Shown here: in pieces, positions 1 to 9,588 of the stretch
Numbering within the stretch: position 1 is the first letter of the stretch
How the letters are laid out: each line of letters starts with the position of its first letter
DNA from: Candidatus Nitrotoga sp. SPKER
GTDB lineage: Bacteria; Pseudomonadota; Gammaproteobacteria; Burkholderiales; Gallionellaceae
Length of the DNA: 64,000 nucleotides
Assembly (NCBI GenBank): GCA_003402285.1
Contig: QFXG01000017.1
Location: forward strand, 1 to 64,000
Reading direction: 5' to 3'
Notes under the pieces: generated by a model
Database searches by the model: none
Seen by the model: only the letters and a program-made list of their open reading frames with translations
Told to the model about the DNA's origin: nothing
Program-made: the position numbers and the translations under genes

Positions 1-1
1 C

Positions 2-223
2 CCGTTTTTCCAAGGTTACCGTCCGCAATTCTATTTTAGAACTACAGACGTAACGGGGGCGGTTGAATTGCCGGCTGGTACTGAAATGGTGATGCCGGGA
101 GATAACGTGTCGGTGACGGTGAGCTTGATAGCCCCGATCGCGATGGAAGAAGGTCTGCGTTTTGCGATACGTGAAGGCGGTCGCACTGTCGGTGCCGGTG
201 TGGTGGCTAAAGTGATCGAGTAA
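2..223 (+). CDS. tuf: Elongation factor Tu, 3' end (partial)
   Basis: The window opens inside this gene. The last 73 codons read as the C-terminal beta-barrel (domain 3) of EF-Tu, with the typical segments [14 protein letters not shown] and the ending [12 protein letters not shown]-Tu carries aminoacyl-tRNA to the ribosome in a GTP-dependent way. The GTPase domain lies outside the window. Position just before rpsJ is usual for betaproteobacteria, where the str operon (rpsL-rpsG-fusA-tuf) runs into the S10 operon. No terminator is visible between tuf and rpsJ. Confidence 0.97.
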   Translation, partial: PFFQGYRPQFYFRTTDVTGAVELPAGTEMVMPGDNVSVTVSLIAPIAMEEGLRFAIREGGRTVGAGVVAKVIE

Positions 224-253
224 TAGTGCGTGCAATAAAATGTAAATTCATTA

Positions 254-289
254 TATAATAATAAGTTGATCCGCTATTGCGACAATAGC
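254..289 (+). promoter_or_regulatory. Leader of S10 operon: TATAAT box and small hairpin
   Basis: The 88 bases between tuf and rpsJ are AT-rich. They hold a TATAAT hexamer at 254-259, with only a poor -35 (TGCAAT at 231-236), and a 7-bp stem GCTATTG-CGA-CAATAGC at 273-289. This could be a secondary promoter with a leader hairpin. The long L4-binding leader known from E. coli is not recognisable here. Confidence 0.35.
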
Positions 290-311
290 TACCAAAAATA
301 GTATAAAAATT

Positions 312-623
312 ATGAAAAGTCAAAATATTCGTATACGTCTAAAAGCGTTTGATTACCGTCTAATTGATCAGTCCGCATCTCGTATCGTAGAGACTGCAAA
401 GCGTACCGGGGCGGTGGTAAAAGGCCCGGTTCCGTTGCCTACCAAAATAGAGCGTTTTGATGTTTTGCGTTCCCCGCATGTTAATAAGACCTCGCGCGAT
501 CAATTTGAGATCCGTACGCATCTGCGCATGTTGGATATTGTTGATCCGACCGAGAAAACTGTAGATGCGTTAATGAAATTGGATTTGCCTGCGGGCGTGG
601 ATGTCGTAATTAAATTGCAATAA
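312..623 (+). CDS. rpsJ: 30S ribosomal protein S10
   Basis: This 103-residue protein matches S10 in length and sequence, for example the [13 protein letters not shown] loop and the HLRMLDI strand near the C terminus. S10 sits in the head of the 30S subunit. As NusE it also pairs with NusB in transcription antitermination and contacts NusG. It is the first gene of the S10 operon, as in most bacteria, and is followed by rplC after about 60 bases. Confidence 0.98.
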   Translation: MKSQNIRIRLKAFDYRLIDQSASRIVETAKRTGAVVKGPVPLPTKIERFDVLRSPHVNKTSRDQFEIRTHLRMLDIVDPTEKTVDALMKLDLPAGVDVVIKLQ

Positions 624-684
624 TTGGTTGTGGTAAGTGAATCGGCTGGCCAATTGTAGTCAGCCCCTTAAGAAGGATATAAAA

Positions 685-1329
685 ATGAGTTTAGGACTTG
701 TCGGTCGAAAGATTGGCATGACCCGCATTTTTACCGATGATGGAGTGTCTTTGCCGGTGACAGTGTTGGACGTGTCCAATAATCGTATTACCCAAATTAA
801 AACCTTGAGTATTGATGGTTATAATGCAGTGCAAATTGCGTTTGGGGTGCGACGCGCAAGTCGCGTTACAAAAGCAGCGGCGGGTCATTATGCTAAAGCG
901 GGTGTGGTCGCGGGTAGTGTGCAAAAGGAATTTGTTGCTGGCTCTGATGAATTAAGCGGTCTGCAAGCGGGTGGTACGCTAAGCGTAGATTTATTTAAAG
1001 TTGGTCAGAAAGTGGACGTCACCGGTGTTACTCTTGGTAAGGGTTTTAGTGGTGTAATTAAGCGTTACCATTTTGGTTCCGGTCGTGCCACGCACGGTAA
1101 TTCAAAATCCCACAATGTGCCTGGTTCTATTGGTATGGCACAAGATCCTGGTCGCGTGTTCCCGGGTAAGCGTATGTCCGGGCATCTTGGCGACGTGCAA
1201 CGTACTGTACAAAACCTCAAAATAGTTCGTATTGACATTGATCGTCAGCTATTGCTGATAATGGGTGCAGTTCCTGGTTCAAAAGATGGGAACGTTGTTG
1301 TACGCCCAGCCGTAAAGGCGGGTGCATAA
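685..1329 (+). CDS. rplC: 50S ribosomal protein L3
   Basis: L3 of 214 residues, an early assembly protein whose long loop reaches the peptidyl transferase centre. The start [12 protein letters not shown] is the standard N terminus, and an AGAAGGA ribosome-binding site lies 6-12 bases upstream of ATG 685. An in-frame ATG at 637 would add 16 residues unrelated to L3, so it is rejected. The conserved stretch [14 protein letters not shown] is present. The stop overlaps the rplD start by one base (TAATG), which implies translational coupling. Confidence 0.97.
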   Translation: MSLGLVGRKIGMTRIFTDDGVSLPVTVLDVSNNRITQIKTLSIDGYNAVQIAFGVRRASRVTKAAAGHYAKAGVVAGSVQKEFVAGSDELSGLQAGGTLSVDLFKVGQKVDVTGVTLGKGFSGVIKRYHFGSGRATHGNSKSHNVPGSIGMAQDPGRVFPGKRMSGHLGDVQRTVQNLKIVRIDIDRQLLLIMGAVPGSKDGNVVVRPAVKAGA

Positions 1330-1955
1330 TGGAGCTTAAAGTTATTGACGGTAAAGGTTTGATGAGCGCTAGTATGTCGGCCTCCGACGAGTTATTTGGC
1401 CGCGAATATAACGAGGCGCTGATCCACCAGATTGTGATTGCATATCAGGCCAATGCACGTTTTGGCAATAGTAAGCAAAAGGGTCGTAGTGAAATTGCGA
1501 AGAGCACGCGTAAGCCTTGGGCTCAAAAAGGGACTGGTCGCGCACGTGCTGGTATGGCATCTAGCCCATTGTGGCGCGGTGGCGGTAAAATTTTCCCAAA
1601 CAGTCCGGACGAGAATTTTACTCAGAAGGTTAACCGTAAAATGTACCGTGCTGGATTGGCTTCTATTTTTTCGCAACTAGTGCGTGAAAATCGCTTGACA
1701 GTAGTTGATAGTCTGACACTTGAGGCGCCAAAGACAAAGCTGTTGGCGCAGAAAATGGTAGACATGGGGTTTGATTCAGGCCGTGTATTGATTATTGTTA
1801 ATGATATTGACGACAATTTATATTTATCTTCGCGTAATTTGCAAAGCGTGCTTGTGTTGGAGGCTCATCTTGCGGATCCGGTGAGTTTGGTGCGTTTCCC
1901 AAAAGTACTTGTGACGCTTGATGCTATGAGGAAAATTGAGGAGATGCTGGCATGA
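1329..1955 (+). CDS. rplD: 50S ribosomal protein L4
   Basis: L4 of 208 residues. The central basic loop [14 protein letters not shown], which lines the peptide exit tunnel, is intact. In E. coli, free L4 represses its own operon at the level of both transcription and translation. Whether that holds here cannot be seen because the leader is short. The gene overlaps rplC by one base and rplW by four bases (ATGA), so S10-operon coupling is tight. Confidence 0.97.
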   Translation: MELKVIDGKGLMSASMSASDELFGREYNEALIHQIVIAYQANARFGNSKQKGRSEIAKSTRKPWAQKGTGRARAGMASSPLWRGGGKIFPNSPDENFTQKVNRKMYRAGLASIFSQLVRENRLTVVDSLTLEAPKTKLLAQKMVDMGFDSGRVLIIVNDIDDNLYLSSRNLQSVLVLEAHLADPVSLVRFPKVLVTLDAMRKIEEMLA

Positions 1956-2269
1956 GTAACCAAAAATTCAGCCAAGAGCGCTTGATGAATGTATTGCAAG
2001 CTCCGCAAATATCTGAAAAAGCAACATATGTGGCTGATAAATGCGCACAAGTAATTTTTCGGGTGGACTTTAGTGCTACGAAGCCGGAGATTAAGGCTGC
2101 TGTCGAGTTGATGTTCAGGGTGAATGTCGAGAGCGTTCAGGTTGCTCTTGTTAAGGGTAAGCAAAAACGTTTTGGCAAGTTCATAGGCCGGCGTAAAGAC
2201 TGGAAGAAGGCATATGTATGTCTCGCGCCTGGTCAGAAAATCAATTTTTCTGAGAGTGAGCAAGGATAA
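1952..2269 (+). CDS. rplW: 50S ribosomal protein L23
   Basis: L23 of 105 residues, located at the tunnel exit where it docks trigger factor and SRP. Typical segments are the early [10 protein letters not shown] and the later [18 protein letters not shown]. The start codon overlaps the rplD stop by four bases, and rplB follows two bases after the stop. Length is slightly above the usual 95-100 because of an N-terminal extension ([10 protein letters not shown]), whose start is fixed by the ATGA overlap. Confidence 0.97.
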   Translation: MSNQKFSQERLMNVLQAPQISEKATYVADKCAQVIFRVDFSATKPEIKAAVELMFRVNVESVQVALVKGKQKRFGKFIGRRKDWKKAYVCLAPGQKINFSESEQG

Positions 2270-2271
2270 TT

Positions 2272-3099
2272 ATGGCACTGATCAAACTTAAACCAAGCTC
2301 GCCGGGACGACGTGCTGTTGTGCGTGTGGTCAACAGTGATTTGCATAAGGGGAAGCCTCATGCGCCGTTGTTGGAAAAAAAGAATAGAACTGCTGGTCGT
2401 AATCATAATGGACATATCACCATCCGTCATATGGGTGGCGGACATAAAAAAAATTATCGCATAGTTGATTTTAAGCGTGATAAAGATGGCGTTGCAGCTA
2501 CTGTTGAGCATTTAGAATATGATCCGAACCGTAGCGCGCATGTGGCGCTCTTATGTTATGTTGATGGCGAACGCCGTTACATTATTGCGCCTAAGGGCGT
2601 AGCGGTGGGTACTCAGCTAGTGAGCGGTTCAGAGGCACCAATTAAAGCGGGCAATGCTTTGCCATTGCGAAATATTCCGGTAGGTTCGACTATACACTGT
2701 ATCGAAATGATGCCAGGTAAAGGCGCGCAATTGGCGCGTTCAGCTGGTACGTCAGTACAATTGTTGGCGCGTGAGGGTGGGTACGCACAATTACGTTTGC
2801 GTTCAGGCGAAATTCGTAAGGTGCATGTGGATTGTAAGGCGACTATAGGTGAGGTTGGTAATGCAGAACACAGCTTGCGTTCTATAGGTAAAGCTGGTGC
2901 GATGCGTTGGCGTGGGGTGCGCCCAACCGTACGTGGTGTGGCGATGAATCCAGTTGATCATCCGCATGGGGGTGGGGAAGGAAAGACTGCTGCTGGTCGT
3001 AATCCGGTCAGCCCATGGGGTGTGCCAGCCAAGGGTTTTCGTACACGTCGTAACAAGCGCACTAACGGTATGATAGTACGCCGTCGCTTTCAGGCTTAA
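2272..3099 (+). CDS. rplB: 50S ribosomal protein L2
   Basis: L2 of 275 residues, needed for subunit association and the peptidyl transferase centre. The hallmark segment [18 protein letters not shown] near residues 228-245 carries the conserved histidine of the family. The basic C terminus ([16 protein letters not shown]) is intact. It sits third from last in the standard rplCDWB-rpsS order. Confidence 0.98.
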   Translation: MALIKLKPSSPGRRAVVRVVNSDLHKGKPHAPLLEKKNRTAGRNHNGHITIRHMGGGHKKNYRIVDFKRDKDGVAATVEHLEYDPNRSAHVALLCYVDGERRYIIAPKGVAVGTQLVSGSEAPIKAGNALPLRNIPVGSTIHCIEMMPGKGAQLARSAGTSVQLLAREGGYAQLRLRSGEIRKVHVDCKATIGEVGNAEHSLRSIGKAGAMRWRGVRPTVRGVAMNPVDHPHGGGEGKTAAGRNPVSPWGVPAKGFRTRRNKRTNGMIVRRRFQA

Positions 3100-3111
3100 G
3101 GGGTAAAAATT

Positions 3112-3396
3112 ATGGCACGTTCCATTAAAAAAGGTCCATTCGTCGATGCTTATTTGGTAAAAAAAATTGAAACTGTGCGTGTAAGTAATGATAAGCGACC
3201 AGTGAAAACTTGGTCACGACGATCTACGGTATTGCCTGAATTCGTTGGTCTGACCATTGCGGTGCATAATGGTAAACAGCACATCCCCGTGTACATCTCT
3301 GAGAATATGGTGGGGCACAAGCTTGGTGAATTTTCGCTGACGCGCACTTTCAAAGGGCACGCTGCTGATAAAAAAGCAGTGGTCAAGAAAAAATAA
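3112..3396 (+). CDS. rpsS: 30S ribosomal protein S19
   Basis: S19 of 94 residues, part of the 30S head that contacts S13 and the A-site tRNA. It begins [12 protein letters not shown] and contains [16 protein letters not shown], both signature stretches. It is preceded by a weak AAGGGG site after rplB and followed six bases later by rplV. Confidence 0.98.
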   Translation: MARSIKKGPFVDAYLVKKIETVRVSNDKRPVKTWSRRSTVLPEFVGLTIAVHNGKQHIPVYISENMVGHKLGEFSLTRTFKGHAADKKAVVKKK

Positions 3397-3402
3397 GGAG
3401 GC

Positions 3403-3735
3403 ATGATGAACACAATTGCAGTAGTAAAAGGTGTTCGCTTATCGGCTCAGAAGGGTCGTTTAGTGGCTGATCAGATTCGAGGTTTGTCGGTTAGTAAAGC
3501 ATTAAATACTCTAGCGTTTAGTCCCAAAAAAGCAGCTGTAATTATTAAAAAAGGTTTGGAATCTGCAATCGCTAATGCTGAACACAATGATGGCGCTGAC
3601 ATTGATGATCTGAAGGTTGCTACTATCTATGTAGATAAAGGAGCTTCGCTGAAAAGAACATCGGCTCGAGCCAAGGGGCGAGGCAATAGTATTGAGAAGC
3701 AGACCTGTCACATTACGATTATTGTTGGGAGCTAA
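3403..3735 (+). CDS. rplV: 50S ribosomal protein L22
   Basis: L22 of 110 residues. The extended hairpin that lines the exit tunnel ([17 protein letters not shown]) is present, and changes in it are known to give macrolide resistance in other bacteria. An AAGGAGG site directly precedes two consecutive ATG codons (3403 and 3406), and either may start translation. Confidence 0.97.
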   Translation: MMNTIAVVKGVRLSAQKGRLVADQIRGLSVSKALNTLAFSPKKAAVIIKKGLESAIANAEHNDGADIDDLKVATIYVDKGASLKRTSARAKGRGNSIEKQTCHITIIVGS

Positions 3736-3741
3736 GCAAAT

Positions 3742-4455
3742 ATGGGACAGAAAATTCATCCAATTGGTTTTCGATTGAGTGTGCAGAAAAACTGGACTTC
3801 GAGGTGGTATGCTAACAGCAAGAATTTTGCCGGAATGTTACTTAAGGATATTGAAGTACGTGATTATCTTAAGAAAAAGCTTTTTGGTGCGGGTGTGTCT
3901 AAGATTGTTATCGAACGGCCAGCCAAAAACGCTAAAATAACAATTTACACTGCTCGTCCTGGGGTTGTGATTGGTAAAAAGGGTGAAGATATAGAAGCGC
4001 TGAGGGCCGAATTAAGAAAGCGCATGGGGTTACCCGATGTTGCATTAAACATTGAGGAGGTACGGAAGCCGGAAACTGATGCTCAGTTAATTGCAGAAAG
4101 CATTACCTCACAGTTGGAAAAGCGCATCATGTTCCGTCGCGCTATGAAACGGGCTATGCAAAACGCTATGCGTCTGGGGGCTCAAGGCATCAAGATTATG
4201 AGTGCGGGTCGTCTTAATGGGATCGAAATTGCGCGCACTGAATGGTATCGTGAAGGACGTGTGCCATTGCATACGCTACGTGCCAATGTCGACTACGGTA
4301 CTGCTGAGGCTAAAACCACTTACGGTATTATTGGCGTCAAGGTATGGGTTTATAAAGGCGATCATAATGGTGTAGAGGAAGTGTCTGCGCCGATAGCATC
4401 CGAACCTGAAAAAAGAGTAAGAAAGCCGGGGACAAAACATGCTACAGCCAGCTAG
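3742..4455 (+). CDS. rpsC: 30S ribosomal protein S3
   Basis: S3 of 237 residues with the KH RNA-binding domain (VVIGKKGED, the GxxG loop) and the C-terminal domain [15 protein letters not shown]. It lines the mRNA entry channel and has helicase function together with S4. The last 17 bases overlap rplP in another frame. The C-terminal tail past residue 212 is poorly conserved, as usual. Confidence 0.97.
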   Translation: MGQKIHPIGFRLSVQKNWTSRWYANSKNFAGMLLKDIEVRDYLKKKLFGAGVSKIVIERPAKNAKITIYTARPGVVIGKKGEDIEALRAELRKRMGLPDVALNIEEVRKPETDAQLIAESITSQLEKRIMFRRAMKRAMQNAMRLGAQGIKIMSAGRLNGIEIARTEWYREGRVPLHTLRANVDYGTAEAKTTYGIIGVKVWVYKGDHNGVEEVSAPIASEPEKRVRKPGTKHATAS

Positions 4456-4855
4456 AAGAAAATATCGCAAGGAGCAAAAAGGGCGTAATACTGGTATCGC
4501 GACACGAGGCAACAAGGTTAGCTTTGGTGAGTTTGGTCTCAAAGCTGTAGCTCGTGGTCGTTTAACGGCACGTCAGATAGAAGCGGCGCGGCGCGCCATG
4601 ACTCGTCACATTAAACGTGGTGGTCGTATTTGGATTCGTATTTTCCCGGATAAGCCTATTTCACAAAAGCCAGCCGAAGTACGTATGGGTAATGGTAAGG
4701 GGAGTCCGGAGTATTATGTTGCTGAAATTCAGCCTGGCAAAATGTTATATGAAATGGATGGCGTAGAAGAGTTGATAGCGCGTGAGGCTTTCCGTTTGGC
4801 TTCAGCTAAGCTGCCTATTGCCACTACGTTTGTAATTAGACAGGTGGGGGCGTAA
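4439..4855 (+). CDS. rplP: 50S ribosomal protein L16
   Basis: L16 of 138 residues, beginning [17 protein letters not shown], the canonical N terminus, which fixes the start inside the rpsC coding end. The protein sits near the A-site tRNA elbow. Conserved [12 protein letters not shown] and the arginine in [11 protein letters not shown], the region hydroxylated in E. coli L16, are present. The 17-base overlap with rpsC suggests coupled translation. Confidence 0.98.
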   Translation: MLQPARRKYRKEQKGRNTGIATRGNKVSFGEFGLKAVARGRLTARQIEAARRAMTRHIKRGGRIWIRIFPDKPISQKPAEVRMGNGKGSPEYYVAEIQPGKMLYEMDGVEELIAREAFRLASAKLPIATTFVIRQVGA

Positions 4856-4857
4856 TT

Positions 4858-5049
4858 ATGAAGGCAAATGAGTTAAGAATGAAGTCCGTAACAGATCTGG
4901 ATAAGGAGTTGTTGTCGCTGACCAAAGCGCAATTTGGTCTGCGTATGCAGGTAGCAACACAGCAATTAAGTAATAATAGCCAGCTCCTCAAGGTGCGTCG
5001 TGATATTGCTCGCGTGAAAACCATATTGACAGAAAAGGGTACTCAATAA
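4858..5049 (+). CDS. rpmC: 50S ribosomal protein L29
   Basis: A 63-residue protein with the two-helix L29 pattern ([14 protein letters not shown], then [15 protein letters not shown]). It sits beside L23 at the tunnel exit. Two bases separate it from rplP, and its stop overlaps the rpsQ start by one base (TAATG). Length is typical. Confidence 0.96.
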   Translation: MKANELRMKSVTDLDKELLSLTKAQFGLRMQVATQQLSNNSQLLKVRRDIARVKTILTEKGTQ

Positions 5050-5312
5050 TGAGTGCAACAAATTTAAAGCGAACACTGGTTGGCATGGTTGTGAGTGACA
5101 AGATGGATAAAACTGTTACCGTATTAGTTGAACGCAAGGTTAAGCATTCTCTTTTGGGTAAAGTTTTGCGTGTATCAAAAAAATACCATGCTCATGATGA
5201 GAATAATGAATTTCATCAGGGTGATTTAGTATCCATAGAAGAATGCCGTCCTCTGGCTAAGAGCAAGAATTGGCGCGTGACTAAACTAGTTGAAAAATCT
5301 CAAGCGGTTTAA
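5049..5312 (+). CDS. rpsQ: 30S ribosomal protein S17
   Basis: S17 of 87 residues, an OB-fold protein of the 30S body that binds helix 11 of 16S r[19 protein letters not shown] and the [14 protein letters not shown] stretch are signatures. It is the last gene of the S10 operon. A 171-base gap follows before rplN, where E. coli also has its S10/spc operon junction. Confidence 0.98.
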   Translation: MSATNLKRTLVGMVVSDKMDKTVTVLVERKVKHSLLGKVLRVSKKYHAHDENNEFHQGDLVSIEECRPLAKSKNWRVTKLVEKSQAV

Positions 5313-5355
5313 CTGTCTATTTAATAGTCAAGGTGGTGTTAGTTTTATTCGGTGC

Positions 5356-5384
5356 TTGTGTTATTTAGAGCTTTCGGCTATACT
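5356..5384 (+). promoter_or_regulatory. Putative spc operon promoter
   Basis: In the 171-base gap between rpsQ and rplN lies TTGTGT (5356-5361), a 17-base spacer and TATACT (5379-5384), a good sigma-70 pattern about 100 bases upstream of rplN. A small hairpin AACCC-AAAC-GGGTT (5426-5439) would lie in the leader. E. coli also starts its spc operon at rplN, which supports the reading. Confidence 0.6.
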
Positions 5385-5483
5385 ATAAAGCTTCGTTTTA
5401 TTGCTGCTTTAGTTTGCGGCAACCTAACCCAAACGGGTTCCAAAACTGGTCGCTTTTATGCGAATAAAGTTGGAGTATAAATA

Positions 5484-5852
5484 ATGATACAAATGCAATC
5501 TGTTCTAAGTGTGGCTGATAATACTGGCGCACGTTCTGTTATGTGCATCAAAGTGTTGGGTGGATCTAAGTGTCGGTATGCGGCCATTGGGGATGTAATT
5601 AAAGTCAGCATCAAAGATGCTGCTCCACGTGCTCGCGTAAAAAAAGGTGAGGTGTACAGTGCTGTGGTGGTGCGTACAGCTAAAGGTGTCCGTCGTCCTG
5701 ATGGTTCTTTGATAAAATTTGATGGTAATGCTGCGGTTTTGCTAAATGCAAAGCTTGAGCCGATTGGTACTCGAATTTTTGGTCCGGTTACGCGAGAACT
5801 GCGTACTGAGCGATTTATGAAAATCGTATCGCTTGCTCCTGAAGTTTTGTAA
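5484..5852 (+). CDS. rplN: 50S ribosomal protein L14
   Basis: L14 of 122 residues starting [16 protein letters not shown] and containing the family segment [19 protein letters not shown]. It lies at the subunit interface (bridge B8). It is the first gene of the spc operon and sits behind its own probable promoter. A gap of 53 bases with a weak TTGTATA/TATACAA inverted repeat separates it from rplX. Confidence 0.98.
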   Translation: MIQMQSVLSVADNTGARSVMCIKVLGGSKCRYAAIGDVIKVSIKDAAPRARVKKGEVYSAVVVRTAKGVRRPDGSLIKFDGNAAVLLNAKLEPIGTRIFGPVTRELRTERFMKIVSLAPEVL

Positions 5853-5905
5853 ACGGCGATAAAAATTGTATAAGCGACGATATACAAGCGAACTAAGGAA
5901 GAGTT

Positions 5906-6220
5906 ATGCGCAAAATTAAAAAAAATGATGACGTAATTGTCATTGCTGGAAAAGACAAGGGTAGTCGTGGTAGCGTGCTGCAAGTGCTTGGTGATCGTTT
6001 GCTGGTAAGTGGTGTTAATATGGTTAAAAAGCATCAAAAACCAAATCCAGTAAAAGGTTTGACTGGTGGTATTGTGGCCATGGAAATATCAATCCATGTA
6101 TCTAATGTTGCTATTTATAACGCAGCATCAAAAAAGCCTGATCGTGTTGGTGTTAAGGTGCTAGAAGATGGTCGCAAAATGCGGGTCTTTAGATCAAGTG
6201 GCGAAATGATTGACGCGTAA
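5906..6220 (+). CDS. rplX: 50S ribosomal protein L24
   Basis: L24 of 104 residues with the KOW motif ([18 protein letters not shown]) in the first third. It is an assembly initiator that binds the 5' end of 23S rRNA. An AAGGAAGAG site precedes ATG 5906. It is followed after 12 bases by rplE. Confidence 0.97.
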   Translation: MRKIKKNDDVIVIAGKDKGSRGSVLQVLGDRLLVSGVNMVKKHQKPNPVKGLTGGIVAMEISIHVSNVAIYNAASKKPDRVGVKVLEDGRKMRVFRSSGEMIDA

Positions 6221-6232
6221 AGGGGAAATGGC

Positions 6233-6772
6233 ATGGCTCGTCTGTATGAATTTTACAAAGGTACGGTAGCTCCAGGGCTGATGAAACAGTTTGGCTATAA
6301 ATCTGTCATGGAAGTGCCACGCATTGAAAAAATCACTCTAAATATGGGGGTGGGTGAGGCGGTGGCAGACAAAAAAGTTATGGAGCATGCTGTTGGTGAT
6401 ATGCAAAAAATTGCTGGGCAGAAGCCGGTGGTGACTAAATCTAAGAAATCTATAGCGGGTTTTAAGATTCGTGAAAATTATCCTGTTGGATGTAAAGTTA
6501 CTTTGCGTAAGGCTCGCATGTATGAATTCTTAGATCGTTTGGTAACGGTGGCTATTCCGCGTATCCGTGATTTTCGTGGTATTTCCGGTAAGGCATTTGA
6601 TGGTCGTGGCAATTATAATATGGGTGTTAAAGAGCAGATCATCTTCCCAGAGATTGAATATGACAAAATTGATGCATTGCGTGGTATGAATATTACTATT
6701 ACTACCAGTGCAAAAACTGATGAAGAGGCGCGTGCGCTCTTGCTGGCTTTTAAATTTCCGTTGAAGAACTGA
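6233..6772 (+). CDS. rplE: 50S ribosomal protein L5
   Basis: L5 of 179 residues, which binds 5S rRNA and forms the central protuberance. Signature segments are [15 protein letters not shown], the [10 protein letters not shown] stretch and FPEIEYDKI. In E. coli the S8 repressor binds near the start of rplE mRNA. Such a site cannot be confirmed by eye here. Confidence 0.98.
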   Translation: MARLYEFYKGTVAPGLMKQFGYKSVMEVPRIEKITLNMGVGEAVADKKVMEHAVGDMQKIAGQKPVVTKSKKSIAGFKIRENYPVGCKVTLRKARMYEFLDRLVTVAIPRIRDFRGISGKAFDGRGNYNMGVKEQIIFPEIEYDKIDALRGMNITITTSAKTDEEARALLLAFKFPLKN

Positions 6773-6779
6773 GGGTAAA

Positions 6780-7085
6780 ATGGCTAAAGCGGCTGTCATT
6801 AATCGCGAACAAAAACGTCGCGACATAGTAAAAAAATACTCTATTAAGCGTGCTGAGCTGTTAGCAACTATAGTTAACGTTAAATTAAGTGATGAAGAGC
6901 GTTATATTGCCCGTCAAAAGCTGCAGGCACTCCCAAGAAATTCTAGTCCGGTACGTTTGCGTAATCGTTGCTCGTTGACTGGGCGTCCGCGTGGTGTCTT
7001 CAGTAAGTTTGGTCTAGGTCGAACTAAGTTACGTGAATTTGTAATGCGCGGTGAAGTACCTGGTGTAATTAAGGCAAGCTGGTAG
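6780..7085 (+). CDS. rpsN: 30S ribosomal protein S14, zinc-free form
   Basis: S14 of 101 residues, the long form without a zinc ribbon. Only one cysteine is present (in [12 protein letters not shown]), whereas the short zinc form has two CxxC pairs. It assembles into the 30S head. The C terminus [18 protein letters not shown] is canonical. The gene is 7 bases from rplE, with a GAGGG site before the ATG. Confidence 0.97.
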   Translation: MAKAAVINREQKRRDIVKKYSIKRAELLATIVNVKLSDEERYIARQKLQALPRNSSPVRLRNRCSLTGRPRGVFSKFGLGRTKLREFVMRGEVPGVIKASW

Positions 7086-7095
7086 AGGTGAATCT

Positions 7096-7491
7096 ATGAG
7101 TATGAGTGATCCGATCTCCGACATGCTGACGCGCATTAGAAATGCGCAAATGGCGGAAAAAACAAATGTAAAAATGCCTTCTTCTAAGCTCAAAGTGGCG
7201 ATTGCCCAGGTGCTGCGGGATGAAGGCTATGTAGAAAGTTATAATGTTTCTGGTGTGGGCGGTAAATCTACATTAGAAATTGGCCTAAAATATTATGCAG
7301 GACGGCCGGTGATTGAGAAAATTCAGCGCGTAAGCCGGCCCGGTCTGCGTATGTACAAGGGTTGCGATGATATACCTAATGTGATGAACGGTTTGGGTAT
7401 TGCCATTGTGTCTACCTCAAAAGGGTTGATGACTGATCGCAAGGCACGCGCCAATGGAATTGGTGGCGAAGTGTTGTGCGTAGTCGCGTAA
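7096..7491 (+). CDS. rpsH: 30S ribosomal protein S8
   Basis: S8 of 131 residues, beginning [18 protein letters not shown] and ending with the conserved [23 protein letters not shown]. It binds helix 21 of 16S rRNA and is the known translational repressor of the spc operon in E. coli. Start at 7096, with 7102 as an alternative ATG two codons later. Confidence 0.98.
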   Translation: MSMSDPISDMLTRIRNAQMAEKTNVKMPSSKLKVAIAQVLRDEGYVESYNVSGVGGKSTLEIGLKYYAGRPVIEKIQRVSRPGLRMYKGCDDIPNVMNGLGIAIVSTSKGLMTDRKARANGIGGEVLCVVA

Positions 7492-7501
7492 CGAGGTAAT
7501 T

Positions 7502-8035
7502 ATGTCTAGAGTTGCTAAAAATCCTATAGTTTTGCCGGCTGATGTTGAAATAATGTTGGTTGCCAACGAAGTTTCCGTTACGGGTCCGTTGGGGACAATG
7601 AGGCAAGTGTTGAGTGCCGACGTTGTTGTGCATCACGAAGGTGAAGAGTTGATGTGCAAAGCTGGTAATGAGTCTGCGAGGGCGGATGCCATGTCGGGCA
7701 CTATTCGTGCGCTAATTGCTAATATGGTGCAAGGTGTAACTAAGGGTTTCGAGCGTAAGTTGACCTTGGTTGGTGTTGGTTATCGTGCTCAAGCTACTGG
7801 TGACACTCTTAATCTGGCTCTTGGTTTTTCTCATCCTGTGGTTTATAAGGTACCGGTAGGTGTCACGGTCTCAACGCCGACACAGACTGAAGTTGTATTA
7901 AAAAGCACAAATAAGCAGCAGGTTGGTCAAGTTGCCGCTGAAATTCGCGCGTTCCGTGAACCTGAGCCTTACAAAGGTAAAGGAGTTCGTTATGCCGAAG
8001 AGGTGGTGAAGTTGAAAGAAACTAAGAAAAAATAA
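7502..8035 (+). CDS. rplF: 50S ribosomal protein L6
   Basis: L6 of 177 residues made of two repeated alpha/beta domains. The C-terminal consensus [14 protein letters not shown] is intact. It lies at the base of the L7/L12 stalk near the factor-binding site. It is flanked by rpsH and rplR in the usual order, with a GAGG site before ATG 7502. Confidence 0.98.
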   Translation: MSRVAKNPIVLPADVEIMLVANEVSVTGPLGTMRQVLSADVVVHHEGEELMCKAGNESARADAMSGTIRALIANMVQGVTKGFERKLTLVGVGYRAQATGDTLNLALGFSHPVVYKVPVGVTVSTPTQTEVVLKSTNKQQVGQVAAEIRAFREPEPYKGKGVRYAEEVVKLKETKKK

Positions 8036-8046
8036 TTGAGGCGGAT

Positions 8047-8403
8047 ATGTTTATCAAGAATGGTGCGCGTCAGCGCAGGGCGCGCAAAACGCGTGCCAAA
8101 ATTGCGAGTCAAAAATCAATTCGTTTGGCAATACGTCGTAGCAATTTACACATCTATGCTCAGGTAATTTCTGCTTGTGGTAGTAAAGTGTTAGTGAGTG
8201 CTTCAACGTTAGAGGCTGAGATACGGGAAGAGTTTGCTAATGGGGGCAATATTGCTGCCGCCATAATGGTGGGCAAGCGTATCGCTGAAAAAGCTAAAGA
8301 CGCGGGTATTGCTGAGGTTGCTTTTGATCGTTCCGGTTATAAATATCATGGTCGCGTAAAGGCACTTGCTGCTGCGGCACGTGAGCATGGCTTGAAGTTC
8401 TAA
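8047..8403 (+). CDS. rplR: 50S ribosomal protein L18
   Basis: L18 of 118 residues with a basic N terminus followed by the 5S rRNA-binding domain. The ending [16 protein letters not shown] is the family signature. It delivers 5S rRNA to the large subunit together with L5. It lies 11 bases after rplF behind a GAGGCGG site. Confidence 0.97.
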   Translation: MFIKNGARQRRARKTRAKIASQKSIRLAIRRSNLHIYAQVISACGSKVLVSASTLEAEIREEFANGGNIAAAIMVGKRIAEKAKDAGIAEVAFDRSGYKYHGRVKALAAAAREHGLKF

Positions 8404-8413
8404 TTTGAGGTGA

Positions 8414-8938
8414 ATGATGGCTAAGGCGCAGGGAAGAATGCAGCAATCGGAAGATCGTGGTGATGGTCTTATCGAGAAAATGATTTCGATCAATCGTGTA
8501 ACCAAGGTAGTGAAAGGCGGTCGCATTATGGGATTCGCCGCATTAACCGTGGTTGGAGATGGGGATGGTCGCATAGGCATGGGCAAGGGGAAATCTAAGG
8601 AAGTACCGGTTGCCGTGCAGAAATCGATGGAAGAAGCACGCCGAAAAATGATTAATGTTAATTTGAATAAAGGCACATTGCATCATACGGTGATTGGGTG
8701 TCATGGTGCTGCCAAGGTGTATATGCAGCCAGCATCTGAAGGTACGGGAATTATTGCGGGTGGTGCGATGCGTGCTGTGTTCGAGGCGGTAGGCGTGCAT
8801 AATGTCTTGGCTAAATGCATTGGTTCGAGTAATCCATACAACGTAGTGCGAGCAACTTTGAATGGGCTGCAGGCTATTAATTCTCCATCTGAAATTGCTG
8901 CCAAGCGTGGTATGAGCATAGAAGAAATTCAGGGATAA
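8414..8938 (+). CDS. rpsE: 30S ribosomal protein S5
   Basis: S5 of 174 residues, with the double-stranded RNA-binding-like domain ([18 protein letters not shown]) and the C-terminal domain ([18 protein letters not shown]). It is important for decoding accuracy and mRNA unwinding. Two successive ATG codons (8414, 8417) could start translation. The second gives the common MAKAQGRMQ start. Confidence 0.97.
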   Translation: MMAKAQGRMQQSEDRGDGLIEKMISINRVTKVVKGGRIMGFAALTVVGDGDGRIGMGKGKSKEVPVAVQKSMEEARRKMINVNLNKGTLHHTVIGCHGAAKVYMQPASEGTGIIAGGAMRAVFEAVGVHNVLAKCIGSSNPYNVVRATLNGLQAINSPSEIAAKRGMSIEEIQG

Positions 8939-8943
8939 TTCAC

Positions 8944-9153
8944 ATGGCACAGGCTCAACAAAATGTAACAGCAACAACGGGAATGCTTCGCGTAACATTG
9001 GTTAAAAGTGTGATCGGTACTAAAAAATCGCATCGTGCGTGTGTGCGCGGATTAGGTTTGCGCCGTTTAAATCATACCGTTACAGTGGAAGATTCGCCAG
9101 CTGTACGAGGCATGATTCACAAGGTCTATTATTTGGTCAAGTGCGAGGCATAA
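8944..9153 (+). CDS. rpmD: 50S ribosomal protein L30
   Basis: A small L30 of 69 residues: a short N-terminal extension ([12 protein letters not shown]), then [27 protein letters not shown]-type sequence, with [19 protein letters not shown] near the end. rplO starts at the base following the stop codon, so the two are coupled. Placement between rpsE and rplO is standard. Confidence 0.96.
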   Translation: MAQAQQNVTATTGMLRVTLVKSVIGTKKSHRACVRGLGLRRLNHTVTVEDSPAVRGMIHKVYYLVKCEA

Positions 9154-9588
9154 ATGCAACTCAATAAAATTAAACCTGCAGCAGGTGCTACTCATGTTAG
9201 GCGTCGTGTTGGACGTGGTATCGGTTGCGGCCTGGGTAAAACGTGTGGTCGCGGTCATAAAGGTCAGAAATCGCGTTCTGGTGGTTTTCATAAGGTTGGT
9301 TTTGAAGGTGGCCAAATGCCGCTTCAGCGTCGTTTGCCTAAGCGCGGTTTTATTTCATTGACTCGTTATGATAGTGCTCAAGTTCGTTTATCTGACTTGG
9401 AAAAAATGGCAGTTGATGTGATTGACTTATTGTCATTAAAACAAGCTGGAATTGTGCCTGCTGCCGTACGGATTGCTAAAGTTGTGATGTCTGGTGAGAT
9501 CAAGCGTTCCGTGAAATTACAGGGTTTGTTGCTTACCAAAGGTGCACGTGCTGCAATTCAAGCTGCTGGCGGTAGTATTGCGGAGTAA
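9154..9588 (+). CDS. rplO: 50S ribosomal protein L15
   Basis: L15 of 144 residues, with the glycine and arginine rich N-terminal tail ([19 protein letters not shown]) that penetrates 23S rRNA. It is a late assembly protein. It starts immediately after rpmD and overlaps secY by one base (TAATG), continuing the coupled spc operon. Confidence 0.97.
   Translation: MQLNKIKPAAGATHVRRRVGRGIGCGLGKTCGRGHKGQKSRSGGFHKVGFEGGQMPLQRRLPKRGFISLTRYDSAQVRLSDLEKMAVDVIDLLSLKQAGIVPAAVRIAKVVMSGEIKRSVKLQGLLLTKGARAAIQAAGGSIAE

Noticed and set aside
637-684. N-terminal extension of rplC from an upstream ATG
   Set aside because: The 16 added residues are unlike L3, and the ribosome-binding site points to ATG 685.
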